Below are positions 1 through 9,310 of a DNA stretch of 64,000 bases, piece after piece. The notes beneath the pieces are model-generated. The model did no database searches. It saw only the letters and a list, made by a program, of their open reading frames with translations, and had not been told where the DNA came from. This stretch comes from Lantana camara. Its lineage: Eukaryota > Streptophyta > Magnoliopsida > Lamiales > Verbenaceae. The number at the start of each line of letters is the position of its first letter. Position 1 is the first letter of the stretch. The stretch is taken from NCBI GenBank assembly GCA_037501455.1, contig CM074856.1, positions 88,920,001 to 88,984,000 on the forward strand. The letters run 5' to 3'. The position numbers and the translations under genes are program-made.

Positions 1-1136
1 CCTTTATCCAAGAACAACTCCTATAGCATAATCGCTTGCATCACACATCAATTCAAATGGATGATTCCAATCAGGTGCTTGAATCATTAGGGCAGAAGTT
101 AGCTTCAAATTAAGCAAATCAAATGCTTTCTTGCAAGCTTCGTCAAACTTGAATTCCACATCCTTTTGCAGTAATTTGCATAAAGGCTGTGCTATCTTTG
201 AAAAGTCTTTTATGAACCTCCTGTAGAAGCCTGCATGTCCAAGAAAAGAACGATTCTCCCGCGCACTTGTGGGGTAAGGGAAATACTATATAACATCAAT
301 CTATGATTTATCAACCTCAATGCCTCAAATTCAAGCTATATGTCCTAAAATCAACTCTTGATCAACCATAAAATGACATTTTTCATAGTTCAAAAAAGTT
401 TACTTTCAAGACATTTTTCTAAGACCTTAGCCAAATTATTCAAGCATGTATCAAAGGAATTTCCATAAACACTAAAATCATCCATAAAAAGTTCAATTAT
501 ATCCTCAACATAATATAAAAATATGCTCATACATCTTTGAAATGTGGCAGGGGCGTTGCAAAGTCCAAATGGCATACGCCGGATTGCAAATGTTCCAAAT
601 GGACAAGTGTAACAGGGATTTGGTAAAATCCTGAGTATCCATGAAGGCAACAATAATGTGTCTTTCCCGCAGGCCTTTCAAGCTTTGATCAATGAATGGC
701 AAGGGAAAATGGTCCTTCTTGGTGGCTGCATTTAACCTTCTATAATCCATGCACATACGCCAACCTTTTGCACTCTCGTTCGTACCATTTCTCCAACTGC
801 ATTTTCAACCACCGTTATCCCTGTTTTCTTAGGGATAACTTGTATGGGGCTTACCCACCTACTGTCCGAAATGGGGTATATGATGTCGGCATCTAAGAGT
901 TTGAGGATTTCCTTCTTCACAACCTCCATCATTGGAGGATTTATTCTTCTTTGAGCTTCTCTACTTGGTTTGCAGTCTTCTTCCAAGATAATTTTGTGCA
1001 TATATGTAGATGGACTCAAGCCCTTATGTCTGCAATGGTCCATCCCAAGGCTACCTTGAATTCTTTAAGAACTCGTATCAATTTCTCTTCCTCCAAACTT
1101 GAGAGTTTATTTGAAATAATCACTGGACAAGTTTCT
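1..1136 (-). pseudogene. Athila pol remnant: reverse transcriptase and start of RNase H
   Basis: Translating the minus strand in patches gives an RT N-terminal region (motif KPSREAQRRINPPMMEVVKK, about 985-925), the finger motif DYRRLNAATKKDHFPLPFID (about 750-690), MPFGLCNAPATFQRCM (about 575-525) and the catalytic box FMDDFSVYG (about 490-465). Below 250 come GFYRRFIKDFSKIAQPL and MCDASDYAIGVVLG, the RT thumb/connection and the first catalytic Asp of RNase H. The pieces sit in different frames, so several indels and stops separate them, and the reading stops near base 10. RT copies element RNA into DNA and RNase H removes the template. Nothing here could act in cis. Confidence 0.85.
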
Positions 1137-2186
1137 TTATCGGCCTAAATATGCATGTTTAAGGTGTGATGACAGCGGTTTAAGCTCTAAATTAGGGGCC
1201 TGCACAATAGAGGGAAGTAATTTAGTATGAGAAACAGTCAATTTGTTACAAGAAATATTTTGCTTAACAAGTTTAAGAGATTCTAATGCATAAACAACAT
1301 CATAAACATCCTCTCTTATTTCATACTTAGCTTCCAATTCCTTAAGATTATCAACATAAAGGCTGTCACCCAATGCTAAGTAAAGTTCATCATAATAATC
1401 CAATTCAAGGTGGTTTCTATCAGATTATCAATAATATCAATGGAAGAAGTATTTGAAACATATTCAGTAGGATATTTCATGGCATTATAAACATTGAATT
1501 TAATGAGATCCCCATCAAACTCCGTCGTTAATGTTCTATCATGGACATCAATCTTTGCTTTTGTAGTGCTCAAGAATGGTCTCCCAAGCAGCAAATCTGA
1601 AGACTTTGATGTCTTATCATCCTCCATATCAAGCACAAAGAAATATGCAGGAAATACCAAATCATTGACTTGTATAAGAACATCTTCCAACACACCTTCC
1701 GGATGTACAATGGTCTATCAACAAGTTATAAAATAACTCCTGTTCCCTTCAAAGGACCAATGTTAAGTGAAGAATAGATAGACAGAGGCATAACATTTAT
1801 CGAAGCACCTAAATCACACATAACATGCTTTATGCCTAGATTACCTATCTTGCATGGAATTGCAAACATACCTTGATCCTTACATTTATGTGGGAGTTTT
1901 CTTTGAAGTACAACTGAAACATTTTCTCCCATGCTCACTTTTTCATGTCCTAGCAGTTTCTTTTTATTTGTACAAAGATCTTTAAGAAATTTTGCATACC
2001 TTGGAATTTGTTTTATAGCATCAAGGAGGGGAATATTCAACTCAACCTTTCGTAATGTGTCCAGAATTTCTTTCTCTTCCTTGGCTTTCTTAGACTGTCC
2101 AAACCTTTGAGGAAAAAGTCGTGGAATGATTAAAGGTTTGGGCTGCACAGAAAGTTCTGCCTCCTGCTCTTTCTCTAAGTTATGAT
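1137..2186 (-). pseudogene. Athila gag-protease linker and aspartic protease remnant
   Basis: The minus strand from about 2186 encodes EQEAELSVQPKPLIIPRLFP, then YAKFLKDLCTNKKKL, a signature just upstream of the Athila protease, then CDLGASINVMPLSIYSSLNI, where DLGA is the aspartic protease active-site tripeptide region. A frameshift near 1726 breaks it. The next frame gives LLLGRPFLSTTKAKIDVHD, the conserved C-terminal protease motif. A third frame (1403-1137) carries an acidic linker ending LELKPLSSHLKHAYLGR, which leads into RT. The three frames are order-preserving, so they are one decayed coding region and not separate genes. Confidence 0.85.
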
Positions 2187-2192
2187 CATAGC

Positions 2193-3749
2193 TTACGCTC
2201 CATCACGATTAAGCTTCTTAGCTTCCATCAAACAAACAAACGGACTCCCTTGAACACTAGAACCCGTAATCACACCGGTACCCAACACAACCTTCTTCCC
2301 GACATAGTCCATCTTCGCCCGATGCACATACAACCAATCCATACCGAGTATCACGTCGTACTTCTTGATCGGAATAGCAATCAAGTTCACCGGGTGAACG
2401 TGTCCCTCAATACTCACCGGATAATTACGGTACAAGCAATCAGTTCAAATCATACCACCCAAAGGAGAACGCACAATATAAAGCATAGAATCACTCGCAA
2501 GAGGCAAATTTAACATAGTAGCCATAGTAGGTGTAACAAACGAATGAGATGCACCCGGATCATATAATGCATGTATGGGAATATCATATATGTGGAGTGT
2601 ACCTTCCACCACGGTGGTAGGGTCGATCTCGGCATTCTCTTGCTCCCCATCCAAAGCATAAGCACGAGCATGAGCCACAGGCCTTGTTCCATCACCCAGT
2701 CCTTTAGTCTTCGGTTTATCACAATTCTTCGCCAAGTGCTCGGTGCTACCACAATTGAAACATCTACCTTGTTTCCACCAACAATTATCCCCGGAGTGTG
2801 AAATGCCCCCACAATGAGTACATGGCTCCTTCCTCTTAGTAGTTGGAGGAGTTTGCTTCCCCTTTCCTTTGTTGCCCATAAAACGTCCCCTAGAAGATGG
2901 TTGTGGTGACTTAGAGAACGATTGTGGAGTTATCCTCTTAAATCCCGAACCGGAACACATAACACCCTTCTTAGTTCCAAGTCTTTGTTCTTCCGCTTCC
3001 ACTTTCAAAGTTAACTTGGTAGCATCGGCCAAATTATCAATGTGCACCGAAGCTAATGATCTTGTAATCTCCCCACGAAGCCCTTCTACAAACTTCTCAC
3101 ACTTGCGATCTTCCTCATCGGTGATATGAGATGCATATGGGGATAATCGGTTGAACTCGGCAATGTACTCGGTCACGGACATATTCCCTTGCTCCAAATT
3201 CATAATCTCCCTTTCACGGTGCTTCCTTGCTTGTTTCGGTATGTAGTGTGCCCGAAACTCTCTTGCAAACATCTCCCAAGTAACATTCTCTTCACCAATC
3301 CCAAGATGGGATACGGTGCTACGCTACCAATTATAAGCCTCATTGCGTAGGAGATCAATAGCACATAAAGCCTTCTCCGCTTCGGTACAAGTAACAACCC
3401 AGAAAATCCTCTCAATAGTAGTGATCCAATACTCCACTTTCAAATCATCCGTATTGCCTAGAAATATAGGTGGACGGCGCCTACTAAATCGGTCATAAAC
3501 ACTCTCAACCGGAGGAGGTACCGGAGGAGATGCTTGCACGGCTTGTTGAGCGGCTTGTTGTGCATTCACGGCTTGCATAAACTGTGTCATAAGAGCCATA
3601 AGATCCGCTGCGTTAGGTAGAGGTGGCGGTGGAGGTGGATTTTGATCATTCCCAGGAGGATCTTGCTCATTTCCACGAGCTGGAGAACAGTCACGACGAC
3701 GTGAAGGTATCCTACACAATTCAATCATGTATGCATGTTGGTTAGTCAT
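2193..3749 (-). pseudogene. Chromovirus A gag-protease, two nonsense codons and a lost start
   Basis: One frame runs from 3749 to 2193, broken by a stop at 3326-3324 (second W of a WW pair lost) and another at 2447-2445. In order it holds a basic N-terminus, a proline-rich stretch (about residue 40), the gag core with FLGNTDDLKVEYWI and EFRAHYIPKQARKHREREIM, zinc knuckles CTHCGGISHSGDNCW and CFNCGSTEHLAKNC, and protease motifs LYDPGASHSFV (catalytic Asp kept) and [19 protein letters not shown]. By comparison with D and I, whose gag begins MPPRR, the true start is the codon at 3710-3708, now ATA. The ATG at 3749 is probably leader. Gag packages element RNA; the protease would cut the polyprotein. 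Confidence 0.82.
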
Positions 3750-3933
3750 ATGCTCATGTCACGTAATATCAAGTAAGAAGTGCAATTACATAAATTAAAA
3801 GCAAGAATCAATAAGATATAAGTAACATAGAGTCATATGCAAAAGCAAAATAAATAAACATGAAAGTACATTATCCCTATGTCGTACGACTTAGATGACT
3901 CGGGACGACTCAAGAGCCCGATTTTGAACCTTC

Positions 3934-3946
3934 GGCTTTGATACCA
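3934..3946 (-). promoter_or_regulatory. Primer-binding site of chromovirus A
   Basis: The minus strand reads TGGTATCAAAGCC, one base off the usual plant initiator-Met tRNA PBS TGGTATCAGAGCC. It lies 12 bases inside the LTR end at 3959, where minus-strand DNA synthesis would be primed. Confidence 0.8.
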
Positions 3947-3958
3947 ACCAAATAGGGG

Positions 3959-5960
3959 TGTAACTCCCCGACGAGGTCATCCACGCCTATCCCGCGCTAC
4001 GGACCTAGCTTGTATATAGAATCGCTATCCATATAACCCACCCGAACCGAAGCAAGCGGTGACAAACGGACAACCTAGGTAGGCGGTACTAAACCCACAA
4101 AGCGAGTAAACAAAACACAGGTATGCGGAAGCTTAAATCAAAACATAACACGTACATAGGGTTCATTCATTCGAGACAATTAAGTGACTATCACGGTCCA
4201 ACACAAAATACCCAAAGTATGGAATGTAAAATTGGAATGTAAAATCATCCTAATGACCAAAACGGTCCAAACTAGCATAACAAAACATCATATATACTAA
4301 ATCCATAAATCCGAAACATAACATAAGCTACAAATAACAAAGTACGCTACAAGCGTAAACGAGTACAAACTAGACGACTACACAAGACTCCAAAAGACCC
4401 CGCCTAGCTCGACTCCAAAACGGAACCTGCGGACACGAAGGGTAAAGGAAGTCAGCTCAAAAGGAACCGGTGAGGAGAGGTTTTCATAAATAAATAGCAT
4501 AAGGTTCAATACGTGCTCAAAACACGACGTCCATGATCCAACTCATTTTCAAAGTAAATACAAGTTTTAGAAAATATGGATCACAAACCACATAAAACCC
4601 ACTCGGCGAGAACGAGCACTCCAACCGATCTTCCCAAACCAAGAAATCAAATCAAGCCAACCATGACACCGTTGATGATGAGGGTGTACGGCCCCCAATC
4701 ATCCATAACATAGAGAATTCGGTCCATGAAACCTAGCTCTCTACAAGAAGACTTCAACCGTGAAACCTCCTCGGAGTCTTAGTAAACTAGTCCACAGTGG
4801 GAACTTTGTATGAGGACATCCGTCGGCCGTTGCCTTCCCGGAATATCACTCACCTCCATCCCCGAGCTCACATAAGAATTCCCCAAGCAAGCGTCCTTGC
4901 AAGGTACATCATAACCTCGCTACACAACTCACACATACATAATATTCAAATGAAAGTTCTGAAATCGTTTTGGGTATCTATCCCATATACCTAACTCAAG
5001 TTTTACTTGTAAACAGTTTTCTATAAGCAAATATCCATAATACGAGCAAAGCTCACAAAACTTGGCTTATAAGCCTACATATACGTTTTGAAAACGGGAG
5101 TTAAAATCATCAAATATGATAGGCCATATGTGCCCACAGTTTTGAAAACGTTTATATATTATATAACTCCTCACCTTTACCAAGAACTTCGAAGGCCAAC
5201 CACGAGCAACAAGCTACTCGACCGCAGACTCACCACCTAATAATACAAATGTACTAACAAAGGTAAGACTCGACTCAACACCAAATAAGACGACGCACGG
5301 CTTAAAAGAATGCAAATGTACTCATTATGTGCGATGAATGTCCAAGGATAGCATAACTTAGCAATTATAATCAAATGAAGTCATACGAGTCATATAATAA
5401 GCTTTCAAGTCATAAGACATGCAAAGTTCAACATACAATTCATACTTAGCATATTCTCACACATAATCGAGGTATACAAGACATTAAAATGCACATAAAC
5501 ATGATTCCAAGTCATATATATCATACTAGTGTGTAAGAAGTGCAAAGGAAGTTAAAACGAAGCAAAACGATCAAGATCACGAAAACTCAAAATTTGGACC
5601 CGAGACCCATAGTTCATTTTGTAAACGGGCGTTTCGGCCCTGAAAATCATGACAGTAGGTTTTCACACGGGGGTTTGGTGTTTCAAAGCAATTTTCACAT
5701 GGGTGTTTGGATAGCTACTGTTGCAAATACGAATTACGAAAATATGCTTGTAAATGATGAATTTTAGGCTCTAAACACTCCTAAATCATGCTCTAAAGCT
5801 CATACCATATGAATAAATGAATTTGGACATCAAGTATCATGATATGAACATTTAAGATTGAATATGCATCAAGAAATTCAACAATTAACACATATGAACA
5901 TCATCTTCTTCAAGTATTCAAGCTCCAAGCTCATCAATGGTGAAATCTTCAATCATGCAA
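3959..5960 (-). repeat. 5' LTR of chromovirus A, upstream end truncated
   Basis: In plus coordinates the repeat begins TGTAACTCCCCG at 3959, the reverse complement of an LTR end. It holds the CTCGGCGAGAACGAGC box shared with other LTRs here (about 4612-4627) and a worn palindrome cluster (5623-5708). The outer end expected to read TGTGAC is missing. No coding signal is seen. The boundary at 5960 is approximate because it rests only on where the plus-strand integrase tail starts. Confidence 0.65.
5623..5708. repeat. Degenerate palindrome cluster in LTR A
   Basis: AAACGGGCGTTT at 5623-5634, ACACGGGGGTTT at 5665-5676 and ACATGGGTGTTT at 5697-5708. Start-to-start spacings are 42 and 32 bp, the same rhythm seen in better-kept clusters of other LTRs in this window. 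Two of the three have lost perfect symmetry. Confidence 0.5.
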
Positions 5961-5965
5961 TGTCG

Positions 5966-6432
5966 ATAATAGGAGAAGGGATCTTAAGTTTGAAGTTGGG
6001 GACCCAGTGTTCTTGAAGGCGTCTCCTCGCAAGTGATTTGCTCGGATTGGTAAAGGAGGGAAGCTTAACCCTCGATATCTAGGTCCATTTGTGATTCTTG
6101 AGAAGATCGGCGAAGTGGCTTACCTATGGGACCTACCACCGAGCCTAACCGGGATTCACAATGTCTTCCACATTTCTCAATTAAGGAAGTATTATCCCGA
6201 TGAGTCCGAGATTCTTTCCGTCAAAAATGTTGAGGAAGCTGAGTTGCAACTGGATTTAACTTTTGTCCAAAATCCGGTAAAGATTTTGGATTGCAAGTTT
6301 CAAGTGTTGAGAAACCGGCAAATCCCATTGGTAAAGGTTTTGTGGAGGAGTGATACAAGTGAGGAAGCCTTGTAGGAAACCGAGGAAAAGATGAAGAAGA
6401 TTCATCCAAAGTTATTCCCGACGGAGCAGTGA
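5966..6432 (+). pseudogene. Chromovirus B integrase C-terminus with chromodomain-like tail
   Basis: Only the last part of pol survives. It opens with NRRRDLKFEVGDPVFLKASP, the conserved integrase C-terminal region (GDxVxLKxSPxKG), reaches a stop at 6033-6035, then continues GKLNPRYLGPFVILEKIGEV and HNVFHISQLRKYYPDESEIL, and ends in a chromodomain-like segment (RQIPLVKVLWRS, then ETEEKMKKIHPKLFP after a stop at 6373-6375) with the final stop at 6430-6432. The same residues occur in element D at 16450-16905. Chromodomain tails of this group are thought to steer integration to heterochromatin. Two internal stops and a missing 5' part make it dead. Confidence 0.85.
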
Positions 6433-6450
6433 ATCTGGGGACCAGATTCT

Positions 6451-6465
6451 TTTAAGGGGGAGAGG
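6451..6465 (+). promoter_or_regulatory. Polypurine tract of chromovirus B
   Basis: TTTAAGGGGGAGAGG lies directly before the LTR start TGTGACGCCCCG at 6467. In this group the equivalent tract primes plus-strand DNA synthesis. Element D has a matching tract at 16918-16932. Confidence 0.85.
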
Positions 6466-7040
6466 TTGTGACGCCCCGTGTTTTCATCTTACAGGTACGC
6501 ACGCCACACGTGTGAGTTTTGAGAGTTAGAATTTCTTTGCATGTTTATTTGATTAATTGCTTATGTGAATTATGTGAATATGTGACTTAATTACCTATAT
6601 GAGTAACTTAATTTAATTTCTTTCATTTCATTCCATAACATATATTTCATAATTCATTCACTCATAAGCATATTATATTTTCTAATATATACTACATACT
6701 AGTATACTAATACATTCACAATATATATTTATATAATCGTATGTAACATATACATTTATATCTATTATATACGTAATATCTACCTTTCTACTTTAGACAT
6801 ATAATCTATGTATCTATATGTACATTGCATATATTACATTATATCATATATACACACTCCCACAAGAACACACACAAAATCTCTAACATACACACAACCC
6901 TTGCTCTCATTTTTTTTTCTTCATAAATACACATATTTTGATTCAAGCAAGAAGAGGAAGAAGAAATCAAGGAGTCACCGTCATCATCTTCATCACATCA
7001 TCATTTTTATTTCATTCCTCCCTTTTCCTTTAAGGTTGGC

Positions 7041-7110
<70 letters not shown>
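7041..7110. repeat. (AT)n(GT)n compound microsatellite
   Basis: About 26 bases of alternating AT followed by about 44 bases of GT with a single GC interruption, inside LTR B. Alternating GT of this length can adopt Z-DNA in vitro. No evidence of function here. Confidence 0.95.
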
Positions 7111-7441
7111 TTGAGGGCTTGATAGAAATCTTAGAATTTTGGACTTGATTCTTGTTGCTAGGCATGATTTTATATGCAAACACATGTGAATCCTTGAATT
7201 CAAACTTGTTTCCTTAGTGGTTAGGTGATATGTAAATATGGGTGTTTTTTGAGGGTTTGTATGATTGTTTTGATTAATCTAAGTGTTCAAACATGTGTTT
7301 TATGTGGTGTAATTGAAGTACGCAATGTGTTGAAGTGTTAAAACTTGATTCTTGACACTTTAGTTGTTGCTTTGTGGTGTTTGGTTTGAATCCCCAGTCC
7401 CTCCACTGTTTTTGCCCTGTTTTTGTGCCTAGGAGTGTCCC

Positions 7442-7638
7442 AAACGGCCGTTTGCGGTCCCAGTTGATTCTAGAAACGGCCGTTTGGAAGGCTACTGACT
7501 TGCTCTTCAGCGAGACTCGAAACGGCCGTTCCGGCTTCCAGTTCAAACTGGAAACCACCTTTCCGAGTGCTTTAGCTTGTTACAGCGAAGGTCCAAACGG
7601 CCGTTTGGAAACCCTTTTGAAAATTAAAACGGCCGTTT
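7442..7638. repeat. Palindrome cluster of LTR B (AAACGGCCGTTT, six positions)
   Basis: Perfect or near-perfect AAACGGCCGTTT at 7442, 7474, 7519 (imperfect), 7595 and 7627, plus a decayed member AAACCACCTTTC at 7552. Start-to-start spacings are 32, 45, 33, 43 and 32 bp, so the six form three doublets. Each palindrome carries the CGGCCG core with two CpG sites. Sequences between palindromes are not repeated. Confidence 0.8.
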
Positions 7639-8095
7639 CGGATGCTTCTGTCCTGTAATGCCCCGACTCTTCGACCGTACAAGTATAACTTATATGTTTA
7701 CGTATTTGCGCATTCTAAATATCTAACAATTTTATTATATGTTTATTTTATATGTTATTTTGTTTATTATTTGAATTAAATGAATAATTGTTATGAATTA
7801 TTTGAATTGTTGAACGAATGAACTTATATGATCTTGAATACGTGTCGTTTGCATTCGATTTGAATTCCGATTTTTGTGAAATTTTGGTATGATTGAGATG
7901 TGTGAGTTATGATCATGTTCTTATGCTTGTTACGTGATTTCGGACTTGTTTGAGTTGGTTTTGAATTTAATTTGTGTAATGGAACCAAAAAGGGGCTAAA
8001 TAGCATTTAGCGCACCTTGGGTTCCGGGTGTTATAACATGAGCTCGGAAATTAGGGGTTCTAATTAATGAGATCAGACGCACCAGGTACTAAAGG

Positions 8096-8216
8096 TAACG
8101 GGCGTTACTCCTCATCAGTTATTTTTGGTAATGCCCGTTAATGGACACAGGCGTCTTGGCCGACAGGGGTTAACGCCCGTTACCCCTTTTCTTAGGAAGA
8201 CCGGTAACGCCCGTTA
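8096..8216. repeat. Palindrome cluster of LTR C (TAACGSSCGTTA, four positions)
   Basis: TAACGGGCGTTA at 8096, TAATGCCCGTTA at 8129, TAACGCCCGTTA at 8171 and 8205. Start-to-start spacings 33, 42 and 34 bp, two doublets. The cluster sits about 100-220 bp upstream of the TATA box. Confidence 0.8.
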
Positions 8217-8310
8217 CTGGTCCGACTGGCATAAATTGGATTTTAGGTACACGTTTTTACGGTTAATCTAAGTCTTGTCCTACCCAATTTCGGTTTTCTT
8301 TCCCCCAAAC

Positions 8311-8446
8311 CTATAAATACACTTGCACCCACTTATCCCACCTTACTAGAAATTCAATTGTTCCCTTGGGTCAATCATCTTCAATTAACAAGCAAGAAGC
8401 TTCCCCTCCGAGTTACATTCTTACTCTCTTGTGAATCAAAGTAAGT
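8311..8446 (+). promoter_or_regulatory. LTR C promoter: TATA box, leader and 5' splice-site-like sequence
   Basis: CTATAAATACAC at 8311-8322 is a textbook plant TATA box. About 100 bp of C-rich leader follows, then CAAAGTAAGTCACC with GTAAGT at 8441-8446, a perfect match to the plant 5' splice consensus. The nearest acceptor-like sequence is TTGTTTGGTTTAG at 8853-8865, just before the ATG at 8871. Transcription and splicing are inferred. Confidence 0.5.
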
Positions 8447-8870
8447 CACCATTCCTTTGTCTTAGAGTAATTATTGGAGCCAAAATTTTCCAATCTAATG
8501 GATGATAATTAGGATTGATTTGCATGCTAGAGATCACTATGAGATTAAATTGATGAATTTTGAGCGATTAACTATGCTAGAATTAGGATTGATGCTTTAA
8601 ATTGAAGTTAACTTGAATTGGGTTAAATTTTTGAAGAATCCTAAAGTTCTAGATAACCTTGTTTTTTAATTTAGGAGTTGAAGGTAGAGAATTGTGATCT
8701 TAAATTTTAGTAATTAAGCTAGTGTGAATTTGAGATTGGATGGAGTGAAGAACTTGAGTTAGGACTCACTCACTAGGCTTAAGCACACAGGGTGTTTGAT
8801 GAGGTGTCCATGTGAATTGTGATTGATTTCTTTGTGTTTTAGTTTGCTATCATTGTTTGGTTTAGGTACA
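8447..8870 (+). other. AT-rich noncoding stretch between LTR C and the Athila ORF
   Basis: No open frame of interest. The phrase AATTAGGATTGAT occurs twice (about 8509 and 8581). The stretch ends in a T-rich tract and TTTAG before the ATG at 8871, so it could be the intron of a spliced leader or simply Athila DNA upstream of its 3' ORF. Confidence 0.4.
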
Positions 8871-9310
8871 ATGGGTCGCACTAAGTGCTCTAGAGTCCCG
8901 GAACCTTTCACTACCTCGTCCAGACTAGACCACCAACCTTTTAGGTCGGATAACGTAACAGTTAATGTCTTTGGGAACCCTTTCCAAAGGAATCCAACAA
9001 GGAATATTATGGGTGCTAAGTTCTTCGAACGGATGGATAGATTGGAGGTTTGGGATGAAGTGAAGAGGCTATTCGATAACATAGGTTGGCTACCTTTCCT
9101 TGAGAGGAGGGATATGACCTATGGAGATATGACCGCTGCTTTCCTCCATACAATGAATTTTGATCCGGTGGAGAACACTTTGACCTTCACTCTTGATGAT
9201 ATGGAAACTCGGACTTGGAGTGTTAGCAGGATAGAGATATTATACCGTTTCCGGCAAATGCCACCACTTCTTTACCTAGATGGAGCGAGACTAAGGGAGA
9301 GGAGGTGTGG
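8871..9310 (+). pseudogene. Athila 3' ORF, unit U1, N-terminal part (split by element D)
   Basis: Starts MGRTKCSRVPEPFTTSSRLD at 8871 and runs without stops to the insertion point at 9310, reading through KFFERMDRLEVWDEVKRLFD, DMTYGDMTAAFLHTMNFDP and LTFTLDDMETRTWSVSRIEI. This pattern, with a GW..F segment, a FYANF-like helix and a closing TWSVSRIEIFFGF-like motif, resembles the extra ORF that Athila-group elements carry between pol and the 3' LTR. Its function is unknown; an envelope-like role has been proposed for some Athila ORFs, but I see no signal peptide or membrane segment. It resumes after D at 18914, in a frame shifted from this one. This is the only copy with the original N-terminus. 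Confidence 0.7.

Larger units (their letters stand above)
1..2192 (-). mobile_element. Athila-lineage Ty3/gypsy fragment (protease to RNase H), truncated
   Basis: Reading the minus strand from 2192 down to 1 gives, in order, a gag-protease linker, the aspartic protease region, the reverse transcriptase and the start of RNase H. The order and motifs fit the Athila branch of Ty3/gypsy: protease core CDLGASINVMPLS, protease tail LLLGRPFLST, RT motifs DYRRLNAATKKDHFPLPFID and FMDDFSVYG. The fragment runs off the window at base 1. At 2192/2193 it abuts, without a terminal repeat, the protease end of a different Ty3/gypsy element on the same strand, so the join is a deletion or recombination scar. 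Frames change at least three times, so it is dead. Lineage is inferred from motifs only. Confidence 0.85.
2193..5960 (-). mobile_element. Chromovirus A (Tekay/Del-like), 5' half only
   Basis: A minus-strand element made of a 5' LTR (5960 down to 3959), a PBS (3946-3934), and gag plus protease (about 3710 down to 2193). RT, integrase and 3' LTR are missing. The gag has one clear CCHC knuckle and an LYDPGASHSF protease site, typical of Tekay/Del elements. Both ends are abrupt. At 2193 it meets Athila DNA. Near 5960 the LTR stops short of its expected terminus and meets a plus-strand integrase tail. No target-site duplication can be assigned. Confidence 0.8.
6467..7653 (+). repeat. 3' LTR of chromovirus B, truncated by LTR C
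   Basis: Starts TGTGACGCCCCGTG straight after the PPT. It contains an AT-rich promoter-like zone (6600-6850), an (AT)n(GT)n microsatellite and a six-member palindrome cluster (7442-7638). At 7654 another LTR begins precisely with its own TGTAATGCCCC terminus, so B was cut by that insertion and its remaining end is not in the window. Confidence 0.75.
7654..8450 (+). repeat. LTR C (chromovirus-like), left part
   Basis: Begins TGTAATGCCCCGACTC, close to the LTR starts of D (TGTGACACCCCGAG) and K (TGTAACATCCCGAT), and shares the internal phrase TTTAGCGCACCTTGGGTTCC with D. It has a four-member palindrome cluster, a clear TATA box at 8312 and a GTAAGT donor-like site at 8441. Where it ends and Athila internal DNA begins (somewhere between 8450 and 8870) cannot be fixed, because no LTR terminus or PBS is visible. 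Confidence 0.6.

Noticed and set aside
2250..3129. Plus-strand ORFs opposite gag of element A (2250-2513, 2571-2801, 2869-3129)
   Set aside because: Antisense shadows of a clearly identified gag-protease on the minus strand.
6808..7122. 104-residue ORF over the AT/GT microsatellite
   Set aside because: Low-complexity translation of LTR B and its microsatellite.
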